From positions 1-64,000 of the forward strand of contig JBCCQA010000024.1 of assembly GCA_039024635.1 (NCBI GenBank): a stretch of DNA of 64,000 nucleotides, read 5' to 3'. A program made the translations under genes and the position numbers. The notes beneath the pieces are model-generated. The model saw only the letters and a list, made by a program, of their open reading frames with translations. It made no database searches and had not been told where the DNA came from. The first letter of the stretch is position 1. Each line of letters begins with the position of its first letter. Shown here piece by piece: positions 43,553-51,319 of the stretch. This DNA comes from Kuafuiihalomonas sp039024635. GTDB lineage: Bacteria > Myxococcota > Kuafuiibacteriia > Kuafuiibacteriales > Kuafuiibacteriaceae.

Positions 43553-44857
43553 ATGGACGGTACCGAGGCCAAGCGCGCACCGAGCTCGAGTGAAGCTCCA
43601 CGGCCCGGACTGTTCCCCGTCCTGCTGGTGAACTTCATCGCGACCTTTGGGTTTTCGGTCGTGATTCCTTTTCTGATCTTCGTGGTCCGAGACCTGGGGG
43701 GGAACGGCGTGGCCTATGGTTTGATGGCGGCGGCCTATCCGACGGCCCAGCTCGTGGGTGCCCCCATCTTGGGGCGCTGGTCGGACAGCGTGGGGCGGCG
43801 GCCCATCCTTCTCCTCAGTCAGGCAGGGACCCTGGTGGCGTGGATCATCTTCGCTGCCGCCCTCTTCCTCCCCCGAACCGTGCTCTTCGAGTGGCGGTCG
43901 AGCTGGACGGGGAACTTCAGCGTCACGCTTCCCCTCTTGGTTTTATTTCTGGCCCGAGGCTTTGATGGGCTCACGGGCGGCAACATCGCGGTCGCTAATG
44001 CCTACGTGGCCGACGTCAGTCCGGAAGAAGAGCGGGCCGTGAACTTCGGGCGCATGGGCGTGAGCTCGAATCTCGGTTTCGTCTGCGGGCCGGGGCTCGC
44101 CGCCCTGATGGGGCTCTTTGGCGAGGGCAACTATCTGTTGCCCCTCGGGGCCTGCATCGCGATCTCGGCCCTAGCCACCGGCTTGGTGGCTTTCTTTCTT
44201 CCCGAGTCCCTTCATCCGAAGGCGCCGAAGTGCAAGGTCCAAGCCTTCGGCGCGGGGGCCAAGGACAGCGCAGGCGCTCTGGCCCGGCCGAGGATTCGGC
44301 TCCTGCTCACCACCTATTTCCTGGTCTTCCTGGGCTTCAACTTCTTCTACACCGCCTTCCCCGTTCACGCAGCCGGCGGACTGGGCTGGACCGTTACCCG
44401 GACGGGCCTCTTCTTCGTCTTGCTGAGCGCCTTGATGATCGGCGTCCAGGGACCCGGTCTGGCCTGGATCCAGCCCCATGCTTCGCCCCGAAGCCTGGTC
44501 GTCGGAGGCAGCCTCAGTCTGACCCTCACGTTCCTCCTCATACGAACCGGAGCGCCCGGACCGACCTTTGCCGCTGCCCTTTTCTTCGCCTTGGGCAACG
44601 GCTTGATGTGGCCCTCGCTGCAAGGGCTTCTGTCCTCGGAGTCCCGGCCCGAAGAGCAGGGTTCGGTGCAGGGCCTGGCCGGCAGCTTGACCAGCGCCGC
44701 CGCCATCTTCGGCCTGGTCGCCGGTGGCTTCGTATTTGAACGGATCGGAACCGAAACCTTCGGCCTTTCGGCCTTGTTCATGCTGGCGGCTGGTCTGGGG
44801 ATTGCGCTGTTCGACGGCCGTTTGGCTCGACCCTCGGCGCCTGCGGCGTCGGGATGA
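43553..44857 (+). CDS. MFS transporter (multidrug/tetracycline-type)
   Basis: About 434 residues with twelve helices. The conserved loop GRWSDSVGRRPILLL between helices 2 and 3 and the RGFDGLTGGNIAVANAYVAD stretch mark drug:H+ antiporters of the TetA-like branch. The substrate is unknown. An ATG at 43553 was chosen over GTG at 43529 because the intervening codons show no conservation-like pattern. Confidence 0.82.
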   Translation: MDGTEAKRAPSSSEAPRPGLFPVLLVNFIATFGFSVVIPFLIFVVRDLGGNGVAYGLMAAAYPTAQLVGAPILGRWSDSVGRRPILLLSQAGTLVAWIIFAAALFLPRTVLFEWRSSWTGNFSVTLPLLVLFLARGFDGLTGGNIAVANAYVADVSPEEERAVNFGRMGVSSNLGFVCGPGLAALMGLFGEGNYLLPLGACIAISALATGLVAFFLPESLHPKAPKCKVQAFGAGAKDSAGALARPRIRLLLTTYFLVFLGFNFFYTAFPVHAAGGLGWTVTRTGLFFVLLSALMIGVQGPGLAWIQPHASPRSLVVGGSLSLTLTFLLIRTGAPGPTFAAALFFALGNGLMWPSLQGLLSSESRPEEQGSVQGLAGSLTSAAAIFGLVAGGFVFERIGTETFGLSALFMLAAGLGIALFDGRLARPSAPAASG

Positions 44858-44900
44858 AGATGGACTTGTCGCCCGTCGCCGTCGAGGGCTAGCTCGGGCC

Positions 44901-45338
44901 GTGGGCTACCGATTCGAGTCGACGTCGGTGGATGCGACCCGGCCCCTCCGAGCCGCTGTTCTTCGACCGGGCCGGAAGCTCTCCGAGGTCGGACTCCCCA
45001 AAGACGAAGATCCCAGAGCCCTTCACGTCGTGGCCCGGGACGAGGGCGGCCTCGTGGTCGCGACGGGCTCGGTCCACCCCGAGGATCGAAGCGACGGGCC
45101 TCGGCCCGGTTTTCGCGTTCGCGGCATGGCGAGTGATCCGGCCCATCGGGGTCGAGGGCTGGGCAAGGAGGTCTTGAAGCGACTCGTCGACCATGCCTGG
45201 TCCGAGGGCGCCCAGGAGGTTTGGTGCAACGCTCGTACTGGCGCGCTCAGCCTCTACGAGCGAGCGGGCTTTCGGGCGGTGTCGGGCGTCTTCGAGATAG
45301 AAGACATCGGCCCTCACGTGATCATGGTGCGCCCGTGA
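44901..45338 (+). CDS. GNAT-family N-acetyltransferase
   Basis: About 145 residues of a GCN5-type acetyltransferase. The acetyl-CoA loop is VRGMASDPAHRGRGLGKEVL and the C-terminal strand contains CNARTGALSLYERAGFRAV. It moves an acetyl group to a small amine or protein; the acceptor is unknown. GTG at 44901 is the first start in a clean family N-terminus; the longer frame runs into the MFS gene. Confidence 0.82.
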   Translation: MGYRFESTSVDATRPLRAAVLRPGRKLSEVGLPKDEDPRALHVVARDEGGLVVATGSVHPEDRSDGPRPGFRVRGMASDPAHRGRGLGKEVLKRLVDHAWSEGAQEVWCNARTGALSLYERAGFRAVSGVFEIEDIGPHVIMVRP

Positions 45339-45396
45339 GCGGCGAATCGCCTCATCCTGGGCCTGCGGCTCATCACTCGAAGCGCTGGGCCGACCG

Positions 45397-45567
45397 GTGG
45401 GTCATGAAGATCAGTATCGAAGGTTCCACGTGGTGGCCGACGGCGTTCGCATCCTCAACGCTGCCTTCAGCTACGAAGAGTCAGTAAGTGAATTCGCAAG
45501 CTACAAAGGCTGGGTGGCCTTCTACGCCAAGCAGGATGCAGGGGCCAAAGCGCTGCGCATCGCCTGA
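45397..45567 (+). pseudogene. C-terminal remnant of a DUF427-family protein
   Basis: This open stretch encodes a domain end, RRFHVVADGVRILNAAFSY then KGWVAFYAKQDAG, matching the final strands of DUF427 proteins (SVxVDGxxxxxAAWSYxxP, GHVAFYW). The conserved N-terminal half, including the DxTRALRLxE core, is absent, and the frame runs upstream into the GNAT gene. It is most easily read as a decayed remnant. A very short intact protein is the less likely alternative. Confidence 0.55.
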
Positions 45568-45576
45568 GGAGCAGAC

Positions 45577-46506
45577 TCAGAACTGATAGCTGGCCCCGAT
45601 CCCGAAGCTGAGGGTGTTGAGGACCAGCGTACCCCGGACCGGGCCTGATACCTCGGCCTGGACGCCGAAGCCGGCCGGGAGGCGCGCCTGTACCTGGGCC
45701 GACAGGTCGGTGAAGCTTACCCCGTTTCCGAGCCCGATCGAGATGCCCCCCGCTTGTTCGCTCAGATCCGCGAAACTCTCCGAACCTCGGACGGCGCCGA
45801 TGAGCCACAGCCGCCGAAGGATCGGAGCCTTGCCCTGAACGCCCAGCTGAAGCTCATAGTTGAAGGCGTTGCTGAAGTCGGTCTCGTCGGAGAGAGCGAA
45901 ACGGCTGGGCTCGGCAGTCCCCGTCCGCAGCCAGAACGCGGCAAACGCGCGTCCATATAGCCGAAAGGGAAGATCGTTCAGCTCGACGGCTTGGGCGAAG
46001 GTGAGCCCAAACTCCACGTCGAACTCTTCGTCGCCGGTAGGAAGCTGGTCGATGGCGAGGTTGAGGTTGAAGTTTTCGTCATTGTCGGGGAGTCCGGTCT
46101 CGGGACGGGCGTCTCCGGTGGGAAGACCAAACTTCACCGAGCCCAGGATGTTTATGGGCCCCTGCAGTAGTGTTGTGAAGGCGCCGATGCGCAGGTCCCC
46201 CAGTCCTGAGGCGGCGCCTCCGAAGCCCGCTCCCTGATTCGTTATGGCGTTCCGGCGGAAGAGCTCCCCCTCCAGGGTCAGCATCAGCCATCGATCGATC
46301 AGCCCCAGCTCGCCGTAGAGCTGCACCGTGGCGACGTCTATGTCCGCCGTTTCGATGGTCCGGCCCCCGGTGCCGAGCAAGGATTCGGCGGATTGAAAGC
46401 GGCCACCGAGCTGGATGTAGCCCTCGAGCGGGCCCCGGACCTCGATTTGGGCCTGTGCCGGGGTCGAGAGCAGGAGCCCGAAGAGGGCCAGCGTCAAAGC
46501 CCTCAC
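45577..46506 (-). CDS. putative outer membrane beta-barrel protein
   Basis: A 309-residue exported protein. The signal peptide is ALFGLLLSTPAQA. The mature protein alternates hydrophobic and polar residues in strands and ends FGIGASYQF, with the terminal Phe of an outer membrane barrel. Conserved-looking loop phrases include SGLGDLRIGAFTTL and VKFGLPTGDA, common in TransP/FadL-like barrels of unknown substrate. Its start overlaps the DM13 lipoprotein stop by 4 bases (ATGA). Confidence 0.65.
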   Translation of the reverse strand: MRALTLALFGLLLSTPAQAQIEVRGPLEGYIQLGGRFQSAESLLGTGGRTIETADIDVATVQLYGELGLIDRWLMLTLEGELFRRNAITNQGAGFGGAASGLGDLRIGAFTTLLQGPINILGSVKFGLPTGDARPETGLPDNDENFNLNLAIDQLPTGDEEFDVEFGLTFAQAVELNDLPFRLYGRAFAAFWLRTGTAEPSRFALSDETDFSNAFNYELQLGVQGKAPILRRLWLIGAVRGSESFADLSEQAGGISIGLGNGVSFTDLSAQVQARLPAGFGVQAEVSGPVRGTLVLNTLSFGIGASYQF

Positions 46507-47078
46507 GGCGCCACGAGCTCCGCGGCATGCATGTCGGCTGAGAAGGGCTCACAGTAGATCCACGCGAATCTGCGGTTGGCGGCCTCGGCGGGAACCTCTA
46601 TCTCGAGGGCACCGCTCAGAGCGTCTAGGCGACCGATCCGAATGTCGTCGGCTTGGATGCCCGCCCGCCCGATCCGCGTACGGTCCGAAAAGAGAAGGGT
46701 GGGGCCGGGAAGGTTGAAGGCCCGGAAGTCTTCGCTCGTTCGAAGGACGGTCCGGCCGTCGGGCAGGCGGACCAGCTCCGCGCTCCCGCTCGCGCGGTAC
46801 CCTCGGTCTTCCCAGTCTCCTTGGCCCAGCACGACCTCGGTCTGTTGGCCGCCCGCGTCCACGATCCCCGTATCGCTGATGCCCATATCGCTAGAGCCAA
46901 GATCCGGGTCCGATCCGCCGAGATCGTTCGGGCCGAAGTCCTCGGCCCCGGCGTCTCGAATGCCCAGATCGAGAGTGCCCGCGGTTGGAGGCGGGTCGTT
47001 GCCATCGTCCACATCGAATTGTTCGAATTGTGCATCGCAGCCAACGACGCCGAGCGTCGCCAGAATCCACCATCGCAT
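46503..47078 (-). CDS. DM13-domain lipoprotein
   Basis: A 191-residue lipoprotein. The signal ends at the lipobox LGVVGCD (Cys 14), followed by a 60-residue Asp/Gly linker (LGSSDMGISDTGIVDAGG). The C-terminal domain fits DM13: RTVLRTSEDFRAFNLPGPTL, RIGRLDALSGALEIEVP and the end RFAWIYCEPFSADMHAAEL with its conserved Cys. DM13 domains are proposed electron-transfer modules with a redox Cys. It shares an operon with a beta-barrel gene. Confidence 0.62.
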   Translation of the reverse strand: MRWWILATLGVVGCDAQFEQFDVDDGNDPPPTAGTLDLGIRDAGAEDFGPNDLGGSDPDLGSSDMGISDTGIVDAGGQQTEVVLGQGDWEDRGYRASGSAELVRLPDGRTVLRTSEDFRAFNLPGPTLLFSDRTRIGRAGIQADDIRIGRLDALSGALEIEVPAEAANRRFAWIYCEPFSADMHAAELVAP

Positions 47079-47170
47079 GCCGGCCTCTACGCAGCCCGGC
47101 AGGGGAGGTTACAGGGGCCCGCATTGCCTTTCTGGACCCGGATTGGAACCCTGGCTGACGGACCTCGACC

Positions 47171-49234
47171 GTGGATGGACGCGACGCATTTCTGAAGGGC
47201 CTCAGCCAGGGCGCCGTCCTGCTCGATCTCTCCAGCCGAAGCGTTTCGGACTGGGTCCGGGCCTTGGTGGAAGCCAGTCCTGGTCTGGGGTCCTCGGCCA
47301 AGCTCCGAAGCCGAGCCCACAAGCGAGTTCTACAGCGAGAGTCCGAGGCATCGACCGCCATCGGCCGGGGGCTCGCCGTTCCCCACGCCCTAGTGCCAGA
47401 TCTGGATCAGCCGGTGGTGGCCCTGGCCCGACTGGCCACGCCGGTGAATCTTGGTGCGCCCGACGGCAGGCCGGTCCACTTCGTCGTTCTCCTCCTGAGC
47501 CCGGAGAAGAGCTCCGAAATGCACCTCGAGCTTCTCGTGGCTGCGGCTCGTCTCTTCTCCGACGACGACGTCGTCGCAGACCTGACCTTCGCCCAGTCCC
47601 CGAAGGAAGCCTTGACCAGCGTCGAAGGCTTCTTCGACGTCGACGCAGAACCGCCCCCCACGCGAACCGACACCGGACGCTTCGCCGCCGACGGGCTTCT
47701 CCCCAGCGGTAGGTTCGCCGGCGGCTTGTTGGGCGATCTTCGTCGGCGACGCCCCCACTATCTGAGCGACTTCCTCGACGGCCTTCACCCCAAGGCTCTG
47801 GCCGCGACCCTCTTTCTCTACTTTGCTTGCATCGCGCCCACCGTCGCCTTCGGCGGCCTGATGCACCAGCTCACCCAAGGCAGCATCGGCGTCACGGAGA
47901 TGATCGTCTCCACCGCCATCGGAGGCGTGGTCTACGCCCTCTCTTGTGGTCAACCCCTGACCATCATCGGCGGGACGGGACCGCTGCTCGTCTTCACGGG
48001 GGTCATCTATGAGCTGTGCGTCAGCTTTAATCTCCCGTTCCTGCCCTTCTTTTCCTGGGTTGGCTTCTGGACTTCGGGCTTCTGTCTGGCCATCGCGCTC
48101 TTCGACGGCAGCGTCTTCATTCGCTTCTGCACTCGGTTCACGGACGAGATATTCGCCCTTCTCATTTCGGCCATCTTCGTTAGTGAAGCGCTACGGGAGA
48201 TGTGGCGGGTCTTCGAGAATCCCGAGGTCACGCCCTACACTGCCCTCGTCGCCTTGGTGTTGGCCATCGGGACCTTCTATCTGGCGACGAGTCTCAAAGA
48301 CTTCCGACGCTCCGTCTACCTTCGGCCTCAGATACGAGAGTTCCTGGCCGACTTCGGCTCCATCATCGCCATTTCGGTCATGATCGGGGTGGCGGTTCTC
48401 TTTCACCGCAGCGATCTCCCGGTGCTCTACGTACCCGACCAGTTGGGTACGAGCTCGGGTCGCCCTTGGCTCGTTCAGCTCGGCGCTCTGCCGGTGGCGG
48501 CCATGATAGGCGCCTCGATCCCGGCCCTGCTGGGGACGGTCCTCATGTACCTGGACCAGAACATCACCACGCGCCTCGTGAACCAGGCGGACAACAAGCT
48601 GCGGAAGGGCGCCGCCTACCATCAAGATTTCGTCGTCATCAGTCTACTCATCACCTTCAACTCCTTCTTTGGGCTGCCGTGGCTGGTCGCGGCGACTGTC
48701 CGTTCTTTGAACCACCTGCGCGCCTTGGCGACCTACGAAGTCTCGGTCAGTCGCGGACAGGTGCACGAGCACATCGTGCACGTGCGAGAAACACGTCTGA
48801 CGGGCCTGGGCATTCACATGCTCATCGGAGCCTCGGTGTTCGTGCTCCCCTGGCTGAAAGGCCAAGGCATCGAGGTTCCCATGTCGGTTTTGTTCGGTCT
48901 CTTCTTGTTCATGGGGATCAGCTCCTTGAGCGGCAACCAGTTCTGGGAGCGTCTGAAACTGTGGGCAAAAGAGCCTGCCTCCTACCCTCAGACCCACTAC
49001 GTGCGGCGGGTACCTGGGCGCCACGTTCACTCCTACACCGCGGTTCAGCTCGCCTGCCTCGGCGTCTTGTGGCTGGTCAAAGTGAGCACCTGGGCTCTGT
49101 TCTTTCCCCTCGTCATCGCGGTGATGGTGCCCATTCGACTTCTGCTCTCTCGCTACTACCCACCGGAAGTCCTCGACATGCTCGACTCGGAGGAGGATCC
49201 GGAAGAGGAGATGTTGCGCGAAGCGGGCGCATGA
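47171..49234 (+). CDS. SLC4/Band 3-type anion transporter with N-terminal PTS EIIA domain
   Basis: A 687-residue protein. Residues 1-155 form a PTS_EIIA_2 domain with the phospho-His motif GLAVPHALVPD (H72). From about residue 195 it is an SLC4 (HCO3_cotransp) transporter resembling human AE1 throughout: YLSDFLDGLHPKALAATLFL, LTIIGGTGPLLVF, IRFCTRFTDEIFALLIS, FFGLPWLVAATVRSLNH, HVRETRLTGLG (E540, aligning with AE1 Glu681) and SSLSGNQFWERLK. The tail is acidic (LDSEEDPEEEM). It likely moves bicarbonate or another anion, with the EIIA part as a regulatory domain. GTG start; the histone-fold gene follows with ATGA overlap. Confidence 0.9.
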   Translation: MDGRDAFLKGLSQGAVLLDLSSRSVSDWVRALVEASPGLGSSAKLRSRAHKRVLQRESEASTAIGRGLAVPHALVPDLDQPVVALARLATPVNLGAPDGRPVHFVVLLLSPEKSSEMHLELLVAAARLFSDDDVVADLTFAQSPKEALTSVEGFFDVDAEPPPTRTDTGRFAADGLLPSGRFAGGLLGDLRRRRPHYLSDFLDGLHPKALAATLFLYFACIAPTVAFGGLMHQLTQGSIGVTEMIVSTAIGGVVYALSCGQPLTIIGGTGPLLVFTGVIYELCVSFNLPFLPFFSWVGFWTSGFCLAIALFDGSVFIRFCTRFTDEIFALLISAIFVSEALREMWRVFENPEVTPYTALVALVLAIGTFYLATSLKDFRRSVYLRPQIREFLADFGSIIAISVMIGVAVLFHRSDLPVLYVPDQLGTSSGRPWLVQLGALPVAAMIGASIPALLGTVLMYLDQNITTRLVNQADNKLRKGAAYHQDFVVISLLITFNSFFGLPWLVAATVRSLNHLRALATYEVSVSRGQVHEHIVHVRETRLTGLGIHMLIGASVFVLPWLKGQGIEVPMSVLFGLFLFMGISSLSGNQFWERLKLWAKEPASYPQTHYVRRVPGRHVHSYTAVQLACLGVLWLVKVSTWALFFPLVIAVMVPIRLLLSRYYPPEVLDMLDSEEDPEEEMLREAGA

Positions 49235-49737
49235 CTCAGGCTCTTGGCGTGTCTTCGCCCTGGAAGAAGTGCTCCACCTGCAAAAGCCCCATCGACCTCG
49301 GCAAGCTCTATTTCGAGTGCAGCGTGAGCACCTGCAATCGAAGAGGAACCGGCTATGTCTTCTGCAGCGTCAACTGTTGGGACGCCCACGTCCCCATGAT
49401 GCGCCACAAAGAGGCCTACGCTCTGGAGAAAACGGCGCCAATGACGAACGAGCCGGCGCCCGCTCCGCGGCCCCGTGAGCGCCGGATTGTGCAGTCCGCA
49501 GCTCCCGCCCCGGCGCCAGACCTAGAATTCGACCCTCGGCCGAGCGACGAGGTGTTGGTCGTCGCCTCGAAGGTGAAGGCCTACATCCGAGCGCGCAGTG
49601 GTCTCAACGTCTCGGCTGGCGTGATGGACGTTCTGTCTGAGCACATTCGTCGAATCTGCGACGCGTCCATTCGAGAAAGCCGTCGCAATGAGCGCAAGAC
49701 GGTCATGGACCGGGACGTCCCTCGTCCCGGAAGCTAG
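49231..49737 (+). CDS. zinc-finger protein with C-terminal histone fold
   Basis: A 168-residue protein. Residues 14-59 hold C14, C17, C30, C35, C45, C49, H53 and H59, a treble-clef/MYND-HIT-like zinc site (KKCSTC, FCSVNCWDAH). A Pro/Ala/Arg linker (70-100) leads to residues 106-163, whose helix-loop-helix pattern SKVKAYIRARSGLNVSAG and VLSEHIRRICDASIRES ends in ERKTVMDRDV, the RKTV..(E/R)DV signature of archaeal and bacterial histone folds. The third helix is short. It may bind DNA or protein. The ATG overlaps the SLC4 transporter stop by 4 bases. Homologues are seen in Myxococcota; the function is unknown. Confidence 0.78.
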   Translation: MTQALGVSSPWKKCSTCKSPIDLGKLYFECSVSTCNRRGTGYVFCSVNCWDAHVPMMRHKEAYALEKTAPMTNEPAPAPRPRERRIVQSAAPAPAPDLEFDPRPSDEVLVVASKVKAYIRARSGLNVSAGVMDVLSEHIRRICDASIRESRRNERKTVMDRDVPRPGS

Positions 49738-50897
49738 TTTCCGGCACACGAGCCCCAAGCCATCTCTGGTTCGAAGCGCAGGCGGAGCAGGCTGGCGTCG
49801 TCCCGGGTGGGCGCGTCGCCTCGAAAAGCGCCAACCGCCGAGATGACCTGGCTCAACTCGCCTTCGCACTCGAGCAGACTCTGCTGGATTCGGCCCCAGC
49901 CGAACTGCTCGCCCGCTTCGTTCTCGGTCTCCATCAAACCGTCGGTCTGGATGTAGAGGAGGTCTTGCCGACGGAGGGAGATGCTGGGCGGCGGTTCGCG
50001 GAGGATCGGAGGCGGCATGACCCCGAGTGGAGGATGGGTCGAGGGCAAGGCGGTCACCTCACCGTCCGACAAGTGAAGCAGGCTGGGCATGCCTGCGTTC
50101 ACCCAATAGGCCCGGCCTCGTTCGAGGTCGACGTCCACCGTCGCCAGGGCCAAGAATTTGTAGCTCGGGACGACGCTTCGCAATCGACCGTGGGCCGCAT
50201 CCAGGAAGGCCGTCATGGTGTCGCCGCGCCTGCACCCCTGCTCGAACTCCATGGCGACGGGCAGAGCGCCGATGGCGGCCTCGATGCCGTGGCCCGCAAA
50301 ATCGCCGACCAGTATCCGAAAGGCCCGAGGTCCAAGAGGGGCGGCCATGACCAGGTCCCCGTTGAAGGACTCCATGGCCGTCGAACGGAGCTGGAGGGCG
50401 GGATGGCCGAGAAGAGGACTGCTCAGCAGGTTGTCCATGAGCTTGGCCGCCATCTGCTGCTGCGCACGATCCTCTTCCGCGAGCTGTTCCAGGGTCCGGG
50501 CATGGGTCTGGGCCGCATCGAAGAGCTCCCTGCTCCGGGCGAAGGAGCGAATGCGGGCCCGAAGGAGCGTCCGGGACAGAGGCTTGCTGACGAAATCGTC
50601 GGCGCCCGCTTCCAAACCCCGAACGAAGCTCTCTTCGTCCTCCAGCGCCGTAACCATCAGGATCTGAAGCAAACGGTCGGACTGAGCTTTCTTGCGAAGG
50701 GCGCGAGCTGTTTCGAACCCATCTAGCACCGGCATCATCGCGTCGAGAAGGACGATGTCGGGAGGCGCTTCGTCGAAGGCCTTCAGGGCCTCCTCTCCGT
50801 TGGAGGCCTCCTCGACCTGAAGTCCGATGTCCAACAGCCACCGGACGAGAAGAAAGCGCTGAGCACGGTCGTCGTCGACGACCAGGACACGGCTCAT
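49734..50897 (-). CDS. response regulator-PP2C (RsbU/SpoIIE-like) phosphatase
   Basis: A 387-residue two-domain protein. Residues 1-120 form a receiver domain (VLVVDDDRAQ, phospho-acceptor D52 in LLDAMMPVLDG, K in VSKPLS). After a helical linker comes a PP2C/SpoIIE domain with its metal Asps in FNGDLVMAAP and VGDFAGHGIEAAI and the TDGLMETEN loop. It would dephosphorylate a phospho-STAS anti-anti-sigma factor; the adjacent STAS gene is the obvious partner. It starts inside the STAS gene's last codon (ATGA) and its 3' end overlaps the histone-fold gene by 4 bases. Confidence 0.88.
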   Translation of the reverse strand: MSRVLVVDDDRAQRFLLVRWLLDIGLQVEEASNGEEALKAFDEAPPDIVLLDAMMPVLDGFETARALRKKAQSDRLLQILMVTALEDEESFVRGLEAGADDFVSKPLSRTLLRARIRSFARSRELFDAAQTHARTLEQLAEEDRAQQQMAAKLMDNLLSSPLLGHPALQLRSTAMESFNGDLVMAAPLGPRAFRILVGDFAGHGIEAAIGALPVAMEFEQGCRRGDTMTAFLDAAHGRLRSVVPSYKFLALATVDVDLERGRAYWVNAGMPSLLHLSDGEVTALPSTHPPLGVMPPPILREPPPSISLRRQDLLYIQTDGLMETENEAGEQFGWGRIQQSLLECEGELSQVISAVGAFRGDAPTRDDASLLRLRFEPEMAWGSCAGN

Positions 50898-51196
50898 GCT
50901 GCGGGCTCGATCAGAAAGACTTGATCGAAGCGCGCAATGTCGAAGATGGCGCGGACGTCTTCGTTTGGTCCCACGATCCGAATGCCGGCGATGCGATCTC
51001 GAAGCATGAGAAGCATGCCCAAGGCTGAACTATCGATGAAGCTGGTGTGGCTCATGTCCACGACGTAGCTCGACGCGGGGTCGAGTTCGTCGACCAAGGC
51101 TCGCCAGTCCCGATGGCTCTTGAAATCGAAGCGGCCCTGGATCTCGATTCGTTCCTCGCCGCCCCGCTCCCCCTGGTATCGATGAAATGTGGCCAT
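50894..51196 (-). CDS. STAS-domain anti-anti-sigma factor
   Basis: A 100-residue single STAS domain. The phosphorylatable Ser lies in the FIDSSALGMLLMLRDR motif. It is probably controlled by the downstream PP2C phosphatase (4-base overlap). No anti-sigma kinase is adjacent, so the target sigma or other partner must be elsewhere. Confidence 0.85.
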   Translation of the reverse strand: MATFHRYQGERGGEERIEIQGRFDFKSHRDWRALVDELDPASSYVVDMSHTSFIDSSALGMLLMLRDRIAGIRIVGPNEDVRAIFDIARFDQVFLIEPAA

Positions 51197-51319
51197 GTTT
51201 CCTTGGTCTGCTCTATTCGGTCCACGGAGTCTTCTTAGGAGCCCCTCGGCTCAATCCGAGTCGAGATCTATGGGTTGCCCTATTTCGCCGCGGGACCGGC
51301 TTCGAGCTTCAGCCCAGGC

